Counted from the stretch's first letter, positions 44,754-54,605 are shown. The stretch is DNA of 64,000 nt from Paenibacillus sp. CC-CFT747 (GCA_030323305.1 CP106741.1:5689501-5753500), one strand, 5' to 3'. The notes: generated by a model from the letters alone, not told the origin. Numbers and translations: made by a program.

Positions 44754-45200
44754 CTAATTAAAAAGCGCTTTTTTGGATTCGATTCGCTTGATCATCCGAA
44801 CGACGGTTCCCCGCCCCACTCCGGTCTCAATTTCCACATGGTCCATAAAGTTTTCCATAATCGTAAAACCCATTCCGGAACGCTCCAGCTCGGGTTTGGA
44901 CGTATACAGCGGCTGCATCGCCTGCTCCAGGTCGGGAATGCCCGCCCCTTCGTCCTCCACGGTGATTCGTACCGTATCGCCGTCGATTTCAGACGTGATG
45001 GTGACGGTTTGGTCGGGATCATTGTCGTATCCATGAATAATGGCGTTGGTGACCGCTTCGGATACGACCGTCTTGATGTCGGTCAGCTCATTCATCGTCG
45101 GGTCCAGCTGGGAAATGAACGAGGCCACGGCCACCCGGGCAAACGCCTCATTCTCAGAACGGCTCGCAAACTGCAGCTTCATAAAATTGGCTCCGCTCAT
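44754..45200 (-). CDS. spoIIAB: Anti-sigma F factor SpoIIAB
   Basis: This kinase and anti-sigma factor binds SigF and phosphorylates SpoIIAA. The 148-residue GHKL protein shows VSEAVTNAIIHGY (N box), VEDEGAGIPDLEQA (G1) and ELERSGMGFTIMENFMD (G2). ATG at 45200 overlaps the spoIIAA stop (ATGA) and has GGAGG 7 bp upstream. Confidence 0.96.
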   Translation of the reverse strand: MSGANFMKLQFASRSENEAFARVAVASFISQLDPTMNELTDIKTVVSEAVTNAIIHGYDNDPDQTVTITSEIDGDTVRITVEDEGAGIPDLEQAMQPLYTSKPELERSGMGFTIMENFMDHVEIETGVGRGTVVRMIKRIESKKALFN

Positions 45201-45550
45201 GATACGACCTCCAGACTGGAAATCGCTTGACGCTCGTTTTCCTGGATCGATACGATTTTGAACAGGCCCGACATTTCGAACAGCCGGTAAACCGACGGAT
45301 TCACGTCGCAGACGACCATTTTGCCGCCGCGGCCTGTGATCAGCTTGTAACGCCCGAGAATGACCCCGAGACCCGAGCTGTCCATGAAGGACAGGTCTTT
45401 AAGGCTCAGGATGACATGGGAGACGGCACCCTTCTCGATGGCCTCCTCCATTCCCATCTTGACCGTTTCGGCGGTATGATGGTCCAATTCCCCTTTCAGG
45501 CGGACGATCAACGTTTTGCGCTTCTGCTCGAGTTCCATTTGTAAGCTCAA
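45197..45550 (-). CDS. spoIIAA: Anti-anti-sigma F factor SpoIIAA
   Basis: This STAS-domain protein, when dephosphorylated, frees SigF from SpoIIAB. The phosphorylated Ser lies in LSFMDSSGLGVILGRYK. TTG at 45550 (then SLQMELEQKR) is chosen because AAGGAG lies 8 bp upstream and the 117-residue length equals the Bacillus protein. First gene of the core spoIIA operon. Confidence 0.95.
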   Translation of the reverse strand: MSLQMELEQKRKTLIVRLKGELDHHTAETVKMGMEEAIEKGAVSHVILSLKDLSFMDSSGLGVILGRYKLITGRGGKMVVCDVNPSVYRLFEMSGLFKIVSIQENERQAISSLEVVS

Positions 45551-45665
45551 TCGATACACTCCTTCCGCTGCTTCACGGATAACCGCACCTCCGGCACTTG
45601 GGCTGGACGGGGTTACCGAAGAAAGATCCGGGAATGGGATTCCTTGATGATCTTTAGAACAAAGA

Positions 45666-45692
45666 GTTCTACAGGGGAAGGAGGTTTCCTGC
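45666..45692 (-). promoter_or_regulatory. Sigma-H-type promoter of spoIIAA-spoIIAB-sigF
   Basis: On the minus strand GCAGGAAAC, 11 bases, then GTAGAAC, a near match to the sigma-H consensus RnAGGAwWW-N11-12-RnnGAAT. It lies between dacF and spoIIAA, where Bacillus has its sigma-H promoter for spoIIA. Confidence 0.72.
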
Positions 45693-45755
45693 ACCGACGA
45701 CAAAACTAGAAGAAATCAGCCAGAAGAAGTCTGTAATCGACTAAATCCGCGAAAC

Positions 45756-46931
45756 CTATTTCAAGAAAAAGAGGTGCGAGGCGGTACGCTTCACCATAAT
45801 CCAGAGCGTAGCCTTCTTGACCTCGACAGGAGACTCAAGTGGAAATTCCATCACGGCGCTGTTATCTTTGTAAACCACCAGCTTGCCGATCGGCTGTCCC
45901 GCTTGAATGGGCGCCTTCAGGTTGGAGTCCAGGACGATCTCGTGGCGGACGCCCGCGGGATCCTCGCCTTTCTTCATGAGAATGCCGTAAGGATGCTTGG
46001 CCGTCAGCGGAACGCTTTCCACCGCGCCCTTCTTCACCTGGAAGCTTCCGATTGTGTCCCCGGTCTTGAAGATCGGATGGTTCGTATATTGGCTGAAGGC
46101 GAAGTCGAAGAGCTTCGTCACTTCGGCGTTGCGCGTTTTGGTGTCGGGTTCTCCCAGCACGACGGCAATCACCCTCAGGTTGTCCCGTTTGGCCGTTGCG
46201 GTCAGGCAGTATTTGGCTTCCACGGTGTAGCCCGTCTTCAAGCCGTCTGCTCCGGAGTAGAAGCGCACCAGCTTGTTCGTGTTCACCAGCCAGAAGGGCT
46301 TCTCGCTGTCCTTGCGCAGGTAATCCTGGTAGGCGCTCGTAAAGCGGGTAATCTCCTCATGCTTCAGCAGCTCGCGGGACATAACGGCAATATCGTAAGC
46401 CGATGTGTAATGATTGGCCACCGGCAGTCCATTCGCATTGACAAAATGGGTGTTCTTAAGCCCCAGTTCCTTCGCTTTGTCGTTCATCATCGCGACAAAG
46501 GCTTCTTCGGAGCCGGCGAGCTTCTCGGCCATCGCGACCGAAGCATCGTTACCCGAAGCCAGGGCGATGCCTTTCAGCATGTCTTCCACGGTCATCTCTT
46601 CACCGGGCTCTAAGAAAATCTGGGACCCTCCCATGGAAGCGGCGTATTCGCTCGTGCGGACTTTCTCGTCCATCTTAAGCTTGCCGGAATCCAGGGCTTC
46701 CATAATAAGCAGCATCGTCATGACTTTGGTGATGCTCGCGGGAGGAAGCTTCTCGTCTTTGTTCTTCTCGGAAATCACCGTTCCCGTATCCGCATCGATC
46801 AAGACGGAAGAGCGGGCGTTCGGGGCAAGGTCAACGGACGCGTTCTTCTTCTCCTCCGCTCCGGCGGATGTGAGCGCGAACAGCAGCGTCAGCTGAAGAC
46901 ACAACAAGGTAAGCAATCCTTTTCTAAGCAT
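45756..46931 (-). CDS. dacF: D-alanyl-D-alanine carboxypeptidase DacF
   Basis: This forespore PBP limits cross-linking of spore peptidoglycan. The 391-residue secreted protein has a signal peptide ending near TSAGAEE, SxxK in PASITKVM, SxN in ASGNDASV and KTG in GLKTGYT, plus a C-terminal beta domain. It directly precedes spoIIAA, as in Bacillus, where it is read by sigma-F and can run through the spoIIA operon. ATG at 46931 has GGAGGGAG. It is divergent from hisC. Confidence 0.94.
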   Translation of the reverse strand: MLRKGLLTLLCLQLTLLFALTSAGAEEKKNASVDLAPNARSSVLIDADTGTVISEKNKDEKLPPASITKVMTMLLIMEALDSGKLKMDEKVRTSEYAASMGGSQIFLEPGEEMTVEDMLKGIALASGNDASVAMAEKLAGSEEAFVAMMNDKAKELGLKNTHFVNANGLPVANHYTSAYDIAVMSRELLKHEEITRFTSAYQDYLRKDSEKPFWLVNTNKLVRFYSGADGLKTGYTVEAKYCLTATAKRDNLRVIAVVLGEPDTKTRNAEVTKLFDFAFSQYTNHPIFKTGDTIGSFQVKKGAVESVPLTAKHPYGILMKKGEDPAGVRHEIVLDSNLKAPIQAGQPIGKLVVYKDNSAVMEFPLESPVEVKKATLWIMVKRTASHLFFLK

Positions 46932-47074
46932 GGTCGGTTCTCCCTCCTGGTTATCACATCGCAGCTCCCCGCCTCTCCCGCAGAAGGTCAGACGAAGGAG
47001 TCATTGCTGTCAACCAGTCTTGCCCAATTTCTAGGGAAATATTCCCTTCGCTTCAGCATTCCAAAAGAAAATGC

Positions 47075-47103
47075 TTTACCACAGTAACGTGTTGGTGTAT
47101 CAT
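47075..47103 (+). promoter_or_regulatory. Sigma-A promoter of hisC
   Basis: TTTACC, a 17-bp spacer and TATCAT, 30 bp before the hisC start. Confidence 0.55.
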
Positions 47104-47132
47104 AGAACAAAGGAACCCAAGGGGTACACTCG

Positions 47133-48254
47133 ATGAACAGCTTCAATCGTCCGCAGCCAAGACCTGCCGTCCGGCAGATGAATGCCTACTCGCCCGGCAA
47201 GCCCATCTGGGAAGTCAAGGAGGAGCTGGCGCTCGACCACGTGATCAAGCTCGCTTCCAACGAAAATCCGCTAGGGGCTTCTCCCCTTGCCCAGGAAGCC
47301 ATTCTCCGTCATTTGACCGACATCCACCGCTATCCGGATGCCCGCAGCCAGAAGCTCAAGGAAGCGATCGCTGCGGTCTATGGGGTCACCCCCGACCATA
47401 TACTGACCGGCAATGGAGCCGATGAGCTCATTACGTTAATTTCCGAAACCTTCCTTACGGAAGATCATGAAGTCATCGTCCCAACACCCTCCTTCACGGA
47501 GTACGAATTCGGAGCACAGCTTATGGGCGCGACCGTCGTTCCTGTTCCACTCACGGAGGATTACCAGTACGACATCCGGGGTATTCTGGAGGCGGTCACG
47601 CCGCGGACCAAGATTCTGTATCTGTGCTCTCCGAACAACCCTACGGGAACTTACCTTCCCCGCTGCCAGCTGAATGATCTGCTTAAGAAACTTCCATCCT
47701 CTATCCTTGTGGTCGTCGATGCCGCCTATTCGCATTATGCCACCGAGGTGGACTACACGGACGGACTGGAGTATGTAAGAGCGGGCTGTCCGATCCTTGT
47801 CTTGAACACTTTCTCCAAAATATACGGGCTGGCCGGAATCCGGGTAGGCTTCGCTCTTTCAGATCCCCGAATTATCCGGGATATACACCGGTGCAAGGAG
47901 CCGTTTAACGTCAACCTGCTGGCCCAGCATGCCGCGGCTGCCGCCCTCTATGACGAAGAGCACGTCCGGGCTTCACGGCGGACGGTGGAGAACGGACGCA
48001 TCTTCTTGTACGACGCGTTTGACCGTCTCGGGATAAGGTTCACGCCGAGCATGGGAAATTTCGTGCTGATCCGGGTCGGCGACCGTGCCGCCGAGATCTA
48101 TGAAGCCCTCCTGCGCCGGGGGATTATCGTGCGCAAAGGGGACACATGGGGGCTGCCGGATCACTTAAGAATCTCCATCGGGTCGGAGGAGGAGAACGAG
48201 GCTTTCGTCCGGGCGCTCGAGGAAATAGCGGGCGAGAGCCGGCTCGCGGTATAA
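47133..48254 (+). CDS. hisC: Histidinol-phosphate aminotransferase
   Basis: It converts imidazole-acetol phosphate to histidinol phosphate, and in many Firmicutes also acts on aromatic amino acids. The 373-residue type-II-like PLP enzyme shows LASNENPLGASPLA, the PLP site NTFSKIYGLAGIRVG and LCSPNNPTGTY. ATG at 47133 has AAGGGG upstream. It stands alone here, away from other his genes, and ends in a strong terminator shared with convergent lpdA. Confidence 0.94.
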   Translation: MNSFNRPQPRPAVRQMNAYSPGKPIWEVKEELALDHVIKLASNENPLGASPLAQEAILRHLTDIHRYPDARSQKLKEAIAAVYGVTPDHILTGNGADELITLISETFLTEDHEVIVPTPSFTEYEFGAQLMGATVVPVPLTEDYQYDIRGILEAVTPRTKILYLCSPNNPTGTYLPRCQLNDLLKKLPSSILVVVDAAYSHYATEVDYTDGLEYVRAGCPILVLNTFSKIYGLAGIRVGFALSDPRIIRDIHRCKEPFNVNLLAQHAAAAALYDEEHVRASRRTVENGRIFLYDAFDRLGIRFTPSMGNFVLIRVGDRAAEIYEALLRRGIIVRKGDTWGLPDHLRISIGSEEENEAFVRALEEIAGESRLAV

Positions 48255-48408
48255 CTACCGCTTGGGCTTATGAGGAAGAACGGATGCGCCGGGCCTTCCC
48301 TTGGTCGCTTGCGCTAAGGAAGGCGCCAATGAAGCCGATAGCGAACCAGCTGCAGTCCCGCTCACGAACGGACCTTGGAACGGCGAAGGGCCTGCCCGCG
48401 GAGCAAAG

Positions 48409-48448
48409 TAAAAGGCATTTCCCGAGAATATCGGGAAATGCCTTTTTT
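48409..48448. terminator. Bidirectional terminator between hisC and the pdh operon
   Basis: AAAAGGCATTTCCCGA and TCGGGAAATGCC form a long perfect stem with a 5-nt loop. Six T follow on the plus strand and four on the minus strand. Confidence 0.9.
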
Positions 48449-48468
48449 GGTAAAGCCGGGAAGTGACG

Positions 48469-49884
48469 TTACTTGCCCAGCATATGAATCGGATGACCGA
48501 GCGCGCCTTCAGCCGCTTCCATCACAATCTCTCCCAGGGTCGGGTGAGCATGGATGGTGAGGGCGATATCCTCGAGCGTAGCGCCCATCTCGATGGCGAG
48601 CCCCAGCTCGGCGATCAGGTTGGAGGCTTCCGCTCCCACGATCTGAGCCCCCAGCACGATGCCCGTTTCTTTGTTCGCCACTACCTTCACGAAGCCGTCC
48701 GTAGCATTCAGGGACAGGGCGCGGCCGTTGACCGCGAACGGGAACTTGCCGATGCTAACGGCGATTCCTTTGTCCTTGGCTTCGGTTTCGCTCAAGCCCA
48801 CGCTTGCAATCTCCGGTTCGGAGAAGACAACGAGCGGCATGGCTTTGTAGTCCACTTCACTCGGCTGCCCGGCGATGGCTTCCGCCGCCACTTTGCCTTC
48901 ATAGGAGGCTTTGTGGGCAAGAGCCGGACCCGCAACGATGTCGCCGATGGCGAAGATGTGCGGAATGCTCGTGCGGCCCTGCTTGTCGACTTCAATAAGC
49001 CCGCGGTCGGTCAGCTTCATGTTGATGAGGTCGAGGCCCAGCTCCCCGTCCGTATTCGGACGGCGGCCGACTGTAACGAGCACGTAATCGGCCGTCAGCT
49101 TCTTCTCTTCCCCTTTAACCGTAAAGGTTACGGTAACGTCCTTATCGGTCTGCTCCGACCCTTGGGCCATCGCTTCCGTGAAGATCTCCACGTTGGTTTT
49201 CTTCAGGTTGCGTTCCACCAGGTTGGAGAACTCTTTCTCGAAGCCCGGCAGAATCGTTTTGGAACCTTCGAGGACGGTTACCTTCGTTCCGAACTTCGCG
49301 AACGTCTGGCCAAGCTCAATTCCGATATACCCGCCGCCGATGACGACCATGCTCTTCGGAATTTCCGGGAGCTCAAGAGCTTCCGTAGAGGACAGGATCC
49401 GCTTGCCGAACGGGAACGGCTTCAGCTCAATCGGACGGGAGCCCGTCGCAATGATGCAGTTCTTGAAGCGGTATCGCGGTGATTCGCTCTCGTTGAACAG
49501 ACGGGCCTCGTTCTCGTTGATAAACATGGCCTCGCCGTTAAAAATTTGAACCTTGTTCCCTTTCAGAAGGGAACCGACCCCGCCCGTCAGCTTCTTGACG
49601 ACGGACTGCTTCCACTCTTGAACCTTGCCGAAATCGACCTTCACGCCTTCGGCGGAAATGCCGATGCCGGAGCCGTGCGACATTTGCTCATACTGATGAG
49701 CGGCCGAGATGAGCGCCTTGGAAGGAATACAGCCGCGGTTCAAGCAGACACCGCCTACTTCCGCCTTGTCTACAATAATTACGCTCTTGCCGAGCTGCGC
49801 GGCGCGGATGGCGGCCACATAACCGCCGGGCCCCGCACCGATTACCAACACGTCAATATCCAAAGATGCGTCTCCTACTACCAT
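48469..49884 (-). CDS. lpdA: Dihydrolipoyl dehydrogenase (E3)
   Basis: This FAD enzyme reoxidises lipoyl groups of the pyruvate dehydrogenase complex. The 471-residue protein shows VLVIGAGPGGYVAAIRAAQLG, the redox pair in GGVCLNRGCIPSKAL, an NAD-binding VVIGGGYIGIELG and the catalytic His in HAHPTLGEIVMEAAEG. ATG at 49884 has GGAGG upstream and starts 5 bp after pdhC. Last gene of the pdh operon. Confidence 0.96.
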   Translation of the reverse strand: MVVGDASLDIDVLVIGAGPGGYVAAIRAAQLGKSVIIVDKAEVGGVCLNRGCIPSKALISAAHQYEQMSHGSGIGISAEGVKVDFGKVQEWKQSVVKKLTGGVGSLLKGNKVQIFNGEAMFINENEARLFNESESPRYRFKNCIIATGSRPIELKPFPFGKRILSSTEALELPEIPKSMVVIGGGYIGIELGQTFAKFGTKVTVLEGSKTILPGFEKEFSNLVERNLKKTNVEIFTEAMAQGSEQTDKDVTVTFTVKGEEKKLTADYVLVTVGRRPNTDGELGLDLINMKLTDRGLIEVDKQGRTSIPHIFAIGDIVAGPALAHKASYEGKVAAEAIAGQPSEVDYKAMPLVVFSEPEIASVGLSETEAKDKGIAVSIGKFPFAVNGRALSLNATDGFVKVVANKETGIVLGAQIVGAEASNLIAELGLAIEMGATLEDIALTIHAHPTLGEIVMEAAEGALGHPIHMLGK

Positions 49885-49888
49885 TTCC

Positions 49889-51253
49889 TTACACCTCCAT
49901 AACGAACAGTTCAGGATCAGCTAGCAGCTGTTTGATGTAATTCAAGAAGTTCTGTGCCGTTGCCCCGTCGATAATGCGGTGATCGAAGCTTAAGGAGAGG
50001 GCCATGACCGGCGCTGCGACGATTTCGCCGTTGCGGACGACCGGCTTCTCGGCAATACGTCCCGTTCCGAGAATCGCCACTTCCGGGAAGTTGATAACCG
50101 GCGTGAAGAACATGCCTCCGGCGGATCCAATGTTCGTAATCGTAATGGTGCTGCCCTTCATTTCGTTAGGGGACAGCTTGCCTTCGCGGCCGCGGGCGGC
50201 CAGGTCCTTGATGCTGTCGGCGATCATGTACAGGTTCTTGCGGTCGGCATCATGGATGACCGGTACAAGCAGACCATTGTCCGTATCCGTGGCGATCCCG
50301 ATGTTGTAGTACTTCTTGTACACGATTTCGTTCGCTTCCTCGTCGATCATGGCATTCAGCACCGGGAATTCACGGGCGGCCGCCACGAGAGCTTTGACAA
50401 TGAACGGCAGGTACGTAAGCTTAACGCCCTTCTTCTCGGCCAGCACCTTGGCGCGGGACCGGAATTCGACGAGCTTCGTTACGTCCACTTCGTCCATAAG
50501 CGTTACATGCGGAGCCGTGTAGACGGATTTCACCATTGCGTTAGCGATGGCTTTGCGGATGCCCTTGAACGGCACGCGCTCTTCCTCGCGGTTGCCGGCC
50601 GGCTGGCCTGCCGCGGCTTTAGCGGCTGCAGCTGGAGCTTCCCCGGCCTTAGCAGCTTCCTGAACCGCTGGAGCAGCCGCTTCCGGAGCTTTGGCTCCGC
50701 CTTCGGCAAAGGCCTGAACGTCCTCGCGGGTGACGCGGCCGTTCTTGCCGGTAGCCGGAACGTCTGCGATGGCCACGCCTTTCTCACGGGCAAATTTGCG
50801 CACGCTTGGCGTAGCGAGCACTTCCTTACCGGCGCTGCCGGCAGGAGCCGTTCCTTCCGCTTTCGGCGCCCCTTGGCCTTCCGATTTAAGCGGGGTGGAC
50901 ACGCTGGATTCGTTAACGTTCTCCACGGCGGCCTGCCCGATATTCTCCTTCACGTTTTCTTCCGAGGAAGGTGCCTCCGTGCTTCCGTGATCCTGCTGAT
51001 CCGGGAGATCCCCTTCGGCGTCAATGACGGCTACCACATCGCCGACATGGCAAACCTGGCCTTCCTTAACCTTAATCTCGAGAACCTTGCCGTTAACCGG
51101 GCAGGGCACCTCCACGACGGCCTTGTCGTTCTGGACGTCCATAATCAAATCCTCGTCGGTCACCGTATCCCCGACATTGATATGAAGCTTGACGATTTCC
51201 CCTTCATGGAGACCTTCGCCCAGCTCCGGAAAGCGGTATTCAAACTTGGCCAA
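49889..51253 (-). CDS. pdhC: Dihydrolipoamide acetyltransferase (E2) of pyruvate dehydrogenase
   Basis: This is the core of the complex; it moves acetyl groups from E1 to CoA. The 454-residue protein has one lipoyl domain (residues 1-75, lysine in VQNDKAVVEVP) and an Ala/Pro/Glu linker. Next come a peripheral-subunit-binding domain (ATPSVRKFAREKGVAIADV) and the catalytic domain with SFDHRIIDGATAQNF (HxxxDG). TTG at 51253 (then AKFEYRFPELGEG) is chosen for GAGGAGG 7 bp upstream. Confidence 0.94.
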   Translation of the reverse strand: MAKFEYRFPELGEGLHEGEIVKLHINVGDTVTDEDLIMDVQNDKAVVEVPCPVNGKVLEIKVKEGQVCHVGDVVAVIDAEGDLPDQQDHGSTEAPSSEENVKENIGQAAVENVNESSVSTPLKSEGQGAPKAEGTAPAGSAGKEVLATPSVRKFAREKGVAIADVPATGKNGRVTREDVQAFAEGGAKAPEAAAPAVQEAAKAGEAPAAAAKAAAGQPAGNREEERVPFKGIRKAIANAMVKSVYTAPHVTLMDEVDVTKLVEFRSRAKVLAEKKGVKLTYLPFIVKALVAAAREFPVLNAMIDEEANEIVYKKYYNIGIATDTDNGLLVPVIHDADRKNLYMIADSIKDLAARGREGKLSPNEMKGSTITITNIGSAGGMFFTPVINFPEVAILGTGRIAEKPVVRNGEIVAAPVMALSLSFDHRIIDGATAQNFLNYIKQLLADPELFVMEV

Positions 51254-51386
51254 GAGTATAACCTCCTCAACGGTAACAGAGCGATCTTCGCCGCCCTTAC
51301 GAGCACCGGCCGCTCCGTTCAATTAATGTCTCTCAATCTTTCCTTTCTTCCCTGCCCTGCGGCAGGAAAGCCGTAATTTTAGTTAC

Positions 51387-52366
51387 TTAAAAGTCCAGAA
51401 CTTTGTTCAGGCCGTCGATAATGCGGGCCGGATTAGGAAGCCAAGCATCCTCGATCTGGGCAAAAGGATAAACCGTGTCCGGAGGAGCTACCCGCAGAAC
51501 CGGAGCTTCCAGGTGAAGAATGGCTTTCTCGTTGATCTGGGCGATCACTTCGGCTGCAACACCGGAGGTCTTCTGGGCTTCTTGAACCACGATAGCCCGG
51601 TTGGTTTTCTTGATGGATTCCACGATGGTGTCGATGTCGAGCGGCATCAGGGTACGCAGGTCGATAACCTCTACTTTAACGCCCTTCGTCTTCTCGATCT
51701 CCTCGGCTGCCTTGAGGGAAGTATGAACCATCATCCCGTAAGTAATGATCGTGACGTCGCTGCCTTCCTTCACCACGTTCGCCTTGCCGATCGGCACCGT
51801 ATATTCGCCTTCCGGCACTTCGGAACGGAAAGCATGGTACAGGTTCAGGTGCTCCATGAAGAAGACCGGATCGTTATCGCGGATGGCCGAGATCATCAAA
51901 CCTTTGGCGTCATAAGGATTCGACGGAACGACTACCTTGATGCCGGGGTTTGAACCAGAAGTCCTTCAAGCGCATCCGTGTGCAGCTCAGCCGCTTTAAC
52001 CCCGCCGCCGAAAGGCGTACGGAACGTAATCGGGGCATTGTAGCGTCCGCCGGAGCGGTAGCGCAGACGGGCGGCCTGAACGGCCATCTGGTCCAAGGCC
52101 TCGTAGATAAAACCGACGAATTGAATTTCCGCGATCGGGCGGAAGCCTTGAACCGCCAAACCAACGGCCAAGCCGCCGATAGCCGATTCCGCCAGCGGCG
52201 TATCGAACACGCGGTCCTCGCTGAATTCGTTCTGCAGGCCTTCCGTGGCGCGGAAAACGCCGCCGACCTTTCCTACATCTTCGCCGAACAGCAGTACGTT
52301 CGGATCGCGCTTGAGCTCGACGCGCATCCCGTCGCGGATGGCTTCCTTCATGTTCATTTGTGCCAT
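51387..52366 (-). CDS. pdhB: Pyruvate dehydrogenase E1 beta subunit, one frameshift
   Basis: Together with PdhA it decarboxylates pyruvate with thiamine diphosphate. The N-terminal half starts MAQMNMKEAIRDGMRVEL and contains LFGEDVGKVGGVFRAT. The frame breaks after EGLLVQTP at G run 51945-51948; one more base continues GIKVVVPSNPYDAKGLM. Corrected length is 326 residues (typical 325). ATG at 52366 has AAGGAGG upstream. Confidence 0.95.
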
Positions 52367-52387
52367 GACAAGTTTATCCTCCTTAAA

Positions 52388-52403
52388 AGTTTACCCCTGT
52401 AAA
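52388..52403. repeat. Perfect palindrome GTTTAC-N4-GTAAAC ahead of pdhB
   Basis: A 16-bp inverted repeat lies about 22 bp before the pdhB start. It could be an operator or an RNA hairpin near the ribosome binding site. A related half-site (AGTTTACA) lies in the pdhA leader near 53617. Confidence 0.5.
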
Positions 52404-52518
52404 CTTGGTTCGTATCGCAATGTTTGGAATTTCCATAGGGAGAACCGGGCAAGGCCTTCGTTTCATTCGGCGGCCGGCCGGTGATAAATCCATAAGGATG
52501 AAACGGCAGGAAGAGATT

Positions 52519-53583
52519 TTAGGAAAAATCAGCCTTCTGCTCCTGCAGATGCTGAGGCGTTTCCTCGAACATGCTGTCAATCAGTCCGGCGACGGTCATT
52601 TTCTCCGTCGTTTCCGCCTTCTTGATATGCTCGGCAACCGATGCCTTCGCTTCGTCCTTCACGCGTGCGGTGTCCTCGTCGGACCATAGTCCCTTGCTCT
52701 CGAGGTATTTACCGAAGCGGATGATCGGATCCTTCAGGCTCCATTCGCCTTCTTCTTCCTTCGTCCGGTACTTGGTCGTATCGTCAGCCATGGAGTGGGG
52801 ACGGAACCGGTAAGTCAGCGACTCGATCAGAGTGGCTCCCTCTCCGTTACGTCCGCGCTCGGCTGCATCCTGCACCGCTTTGTATACGGCTAGAACGTCC
52901 ATCCCGTCAACTTGAACGCCTTTGATTCCGGCCGCTACGGCTTTATGGGCAACGGATTGGGCCGCCGTCTGCTTGGAGAACGGAGTCGTAATGGCATACC
53001 CATTGTTCTGGACGACATAAATGGCAGGCAGCTTGAAGACGCCCGCAAAGTTCAAGCCTTCGTAGAAATCACCCTCGGACGAACCGCCGTCGCCGGTGTA
53101 AGTAATGACGACGTTCTTCTGGTTGCGCTTCTTGAAGCCCATCGCCACGCCGGTGGCGTGAAGAATTTGAGCGCCGATGATGATCTGAGGCATGAGAACA
53201 TTCACGCCCTCCGGGATTTGGCCGCCATGCTGATGACCGCGGGAATAAAGGAAAGCTTGGTAAAGCGGAAGTCCATGCCAGACGATCTGCGGCATATCGC
53301 GGTAGCCCGGGCAGACGAAATCTTCCTTGTTCAGGGCGAATTCGCTTCCGACCATCGTCGCTTCTTGTCCGGAGACCGGCGCATAGAAGCCAAGACGTCC
53401 TTGGCGGCCCAGGTTAACGGCACGCTCGTCCCACGTCCGGGTGAAGACCATGCGGCGCATGAGCTCCTTGAGCTGGTCGTCGCTCAGGTTAGGCATTTCT
53501 TCTTCGTTAATGATTTTCCCTTCGGGGGAAAGAATGGATAACGGTTCAACCTCTTGGGCATAAACCTCATAAGACTTATTCAT
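52519..53583 (-). CDS. pdhA: Pyruvate dehydrogenase E1 alpha subunit
   Basis: The thiamine-diphosphate-binding half of E1. The 354-residue protein has the TPP motif GDGGSSEGDFYEGLNFAG ending in NN, and the phosphorylation-loop region YRFRPHSMADD. ATG at 53583 (MNKSYEVYAQ) has GCGAGGTGCGG upstream. It is the first gene of pdhA-pdhB-pdhC-lpdA. A 150-bp gap before pdhB holds the palindrome described separately. Confidence 0.96.
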   Translation of the reverse strand: MNKSYEVYAQEVEPLSILSPEGKIINEEEMPNLSDDQLKELMRRMVFTRTWDERAVNLGRQGRLGFYAPVSGQEATMVGSEFALNKEDFVCPGYRDMPQIVWHGLPLYQAFLYSRGHQHGGQIPEGVNVLMPQIIIGAQILHATGVAMGFKKRNQKNVVITYTGDGGSSEGDFYEGLNFAGVFKLPAIYVVQNNGYAITTPFSKQTAAQSVAHKAVAAGIKGVQVDGMDVLAVYKAVQDAAERGRNGEGATLIESLTYRFRPHSMADDTTKYRTKEEEGEWSLKDPIIRFGKYLESKGLWSDEDTARVKDEAKASVAEHIKKAETTEKMTVAGLIDSMFEETPQHLQEQKADFS

Positions 53584-53635
53584 GAACCCCGCACCTCGCT
53601 TATATTATTGATTGCATGTAAACTGTTATACTGTA

Positions 53636-53664
53636 ATTATAGTACTGTTTTAGTTTCATTTCTA
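53636..53664 (-). promoter_or_regulatory. Sigma-A promoter of the pdh operon
   Basis: Minus strand: TAGAAA, a 17-bp spacer and a perfect TATAAT, about 53 bp before the pdhA start. The leader is A/T rich. Confidence 0.55.
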
Positions 53665-53844
53665 CCGCTCGCGTATATTTTTGAGGAAAACGCCAAGTTT
53701 CTGTTAGAAACAGTTTTTATATAATGGTATAACAGACGGCCGAACTGACGGGCCCTAGTGCTTATTATGCCTTTATCCGACAGATTTTTTCCTGTTATAC
53801 TTAAAACATTGCCGGCGCGGACGAGTCCGCCGAAAGGAGCTGCC

Positions 53845-54572
53845 ATGAACCAGCCATCGATCTACCAGCGCACCATCATCCGTCACCAAATTCAATCCAC
53901 GGCTTTGTCGGCCGAACGCAAGCTGTGGGTTTATCTCCCTCCGGGTTATAACGAGCTTCTGTCCTATCCGGTTGTCTATTGCCAGGACGGATTGGAATTT
54001 CTTAACTTCGGCCGGATCGCCACCCATACGAACAAGCTCATTCTCGAGGAGGATATGGAGCCTCCCATTATCGTCGGCCTGGAAGTGGACCTGAAGAGGA
54101 GATCGGCCGAATATTCGCCGGACGGAGAGCGGTATGACCTCTACCGGCGCTTCGTCACGGAGGAAGCCCTCCCTGGGTGGAGAGTCAGTTTCCTGTCCGC
54201 CGGACTCCCGAGGAACGCATTCTCGCCGGGGACTCCTTAGGCGGCACGGTGTCGCTCCATCTCGCTCTCGATTATCCGGAGCTCTTCCGCAAGGTGCTGT
54301 CCCTGTCCGGTGCTTACCGGTCCTCCACCCTGGACCGCCTCGAAGCGGAAGAAGACTTGTCCCGGCTTGACCTGTATATGATCGTGGGCCTCCAGGAAAC
54401 CGCTGTTTCCACCCAGTGGGGGGATATCGATTTCATAACCTTGAACCGGAAAGCCAAGTCCCTGTTCGAAGCCAAAGGAGCGACTCTCCATTACAAGGAG
54501 GCGGACGGGAAGCATGTTTGGGGATTTTGGCAGAATCATCTGCCGGACGCCCTCCGGTATTTTCTCGGGTAA
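53845..54572 (+). CDS. Esterase-family alpha/beta hydrolase, one frameshift
   Basis: The protein resembles the Fes/YbbA putative esterase group (DUF/esterase D like) that hydrolyses acyl or siderophore esters. The nucleophile motif is LAGDSLGGTVSLHLAL. The likely acid lies in the strand LDLYMIVG region and the His in ADGKHVWGFWQNHL. The frame breaks after EEALP at the C run 54171-54173; one more base continues WVESQFPVRRTPEERI. Corrected length is 242 residues. No signal peptide is seen, so it is cytosolic. ATG at 53845 has AAAGGAG. It is convergent with the lipoyl-transferase gene. Confidence 0.85.
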
Positions 54573-54605
54573 ACGGCAAGCGGTTGGACCGGCCCCGGCC
54601 GGCCT

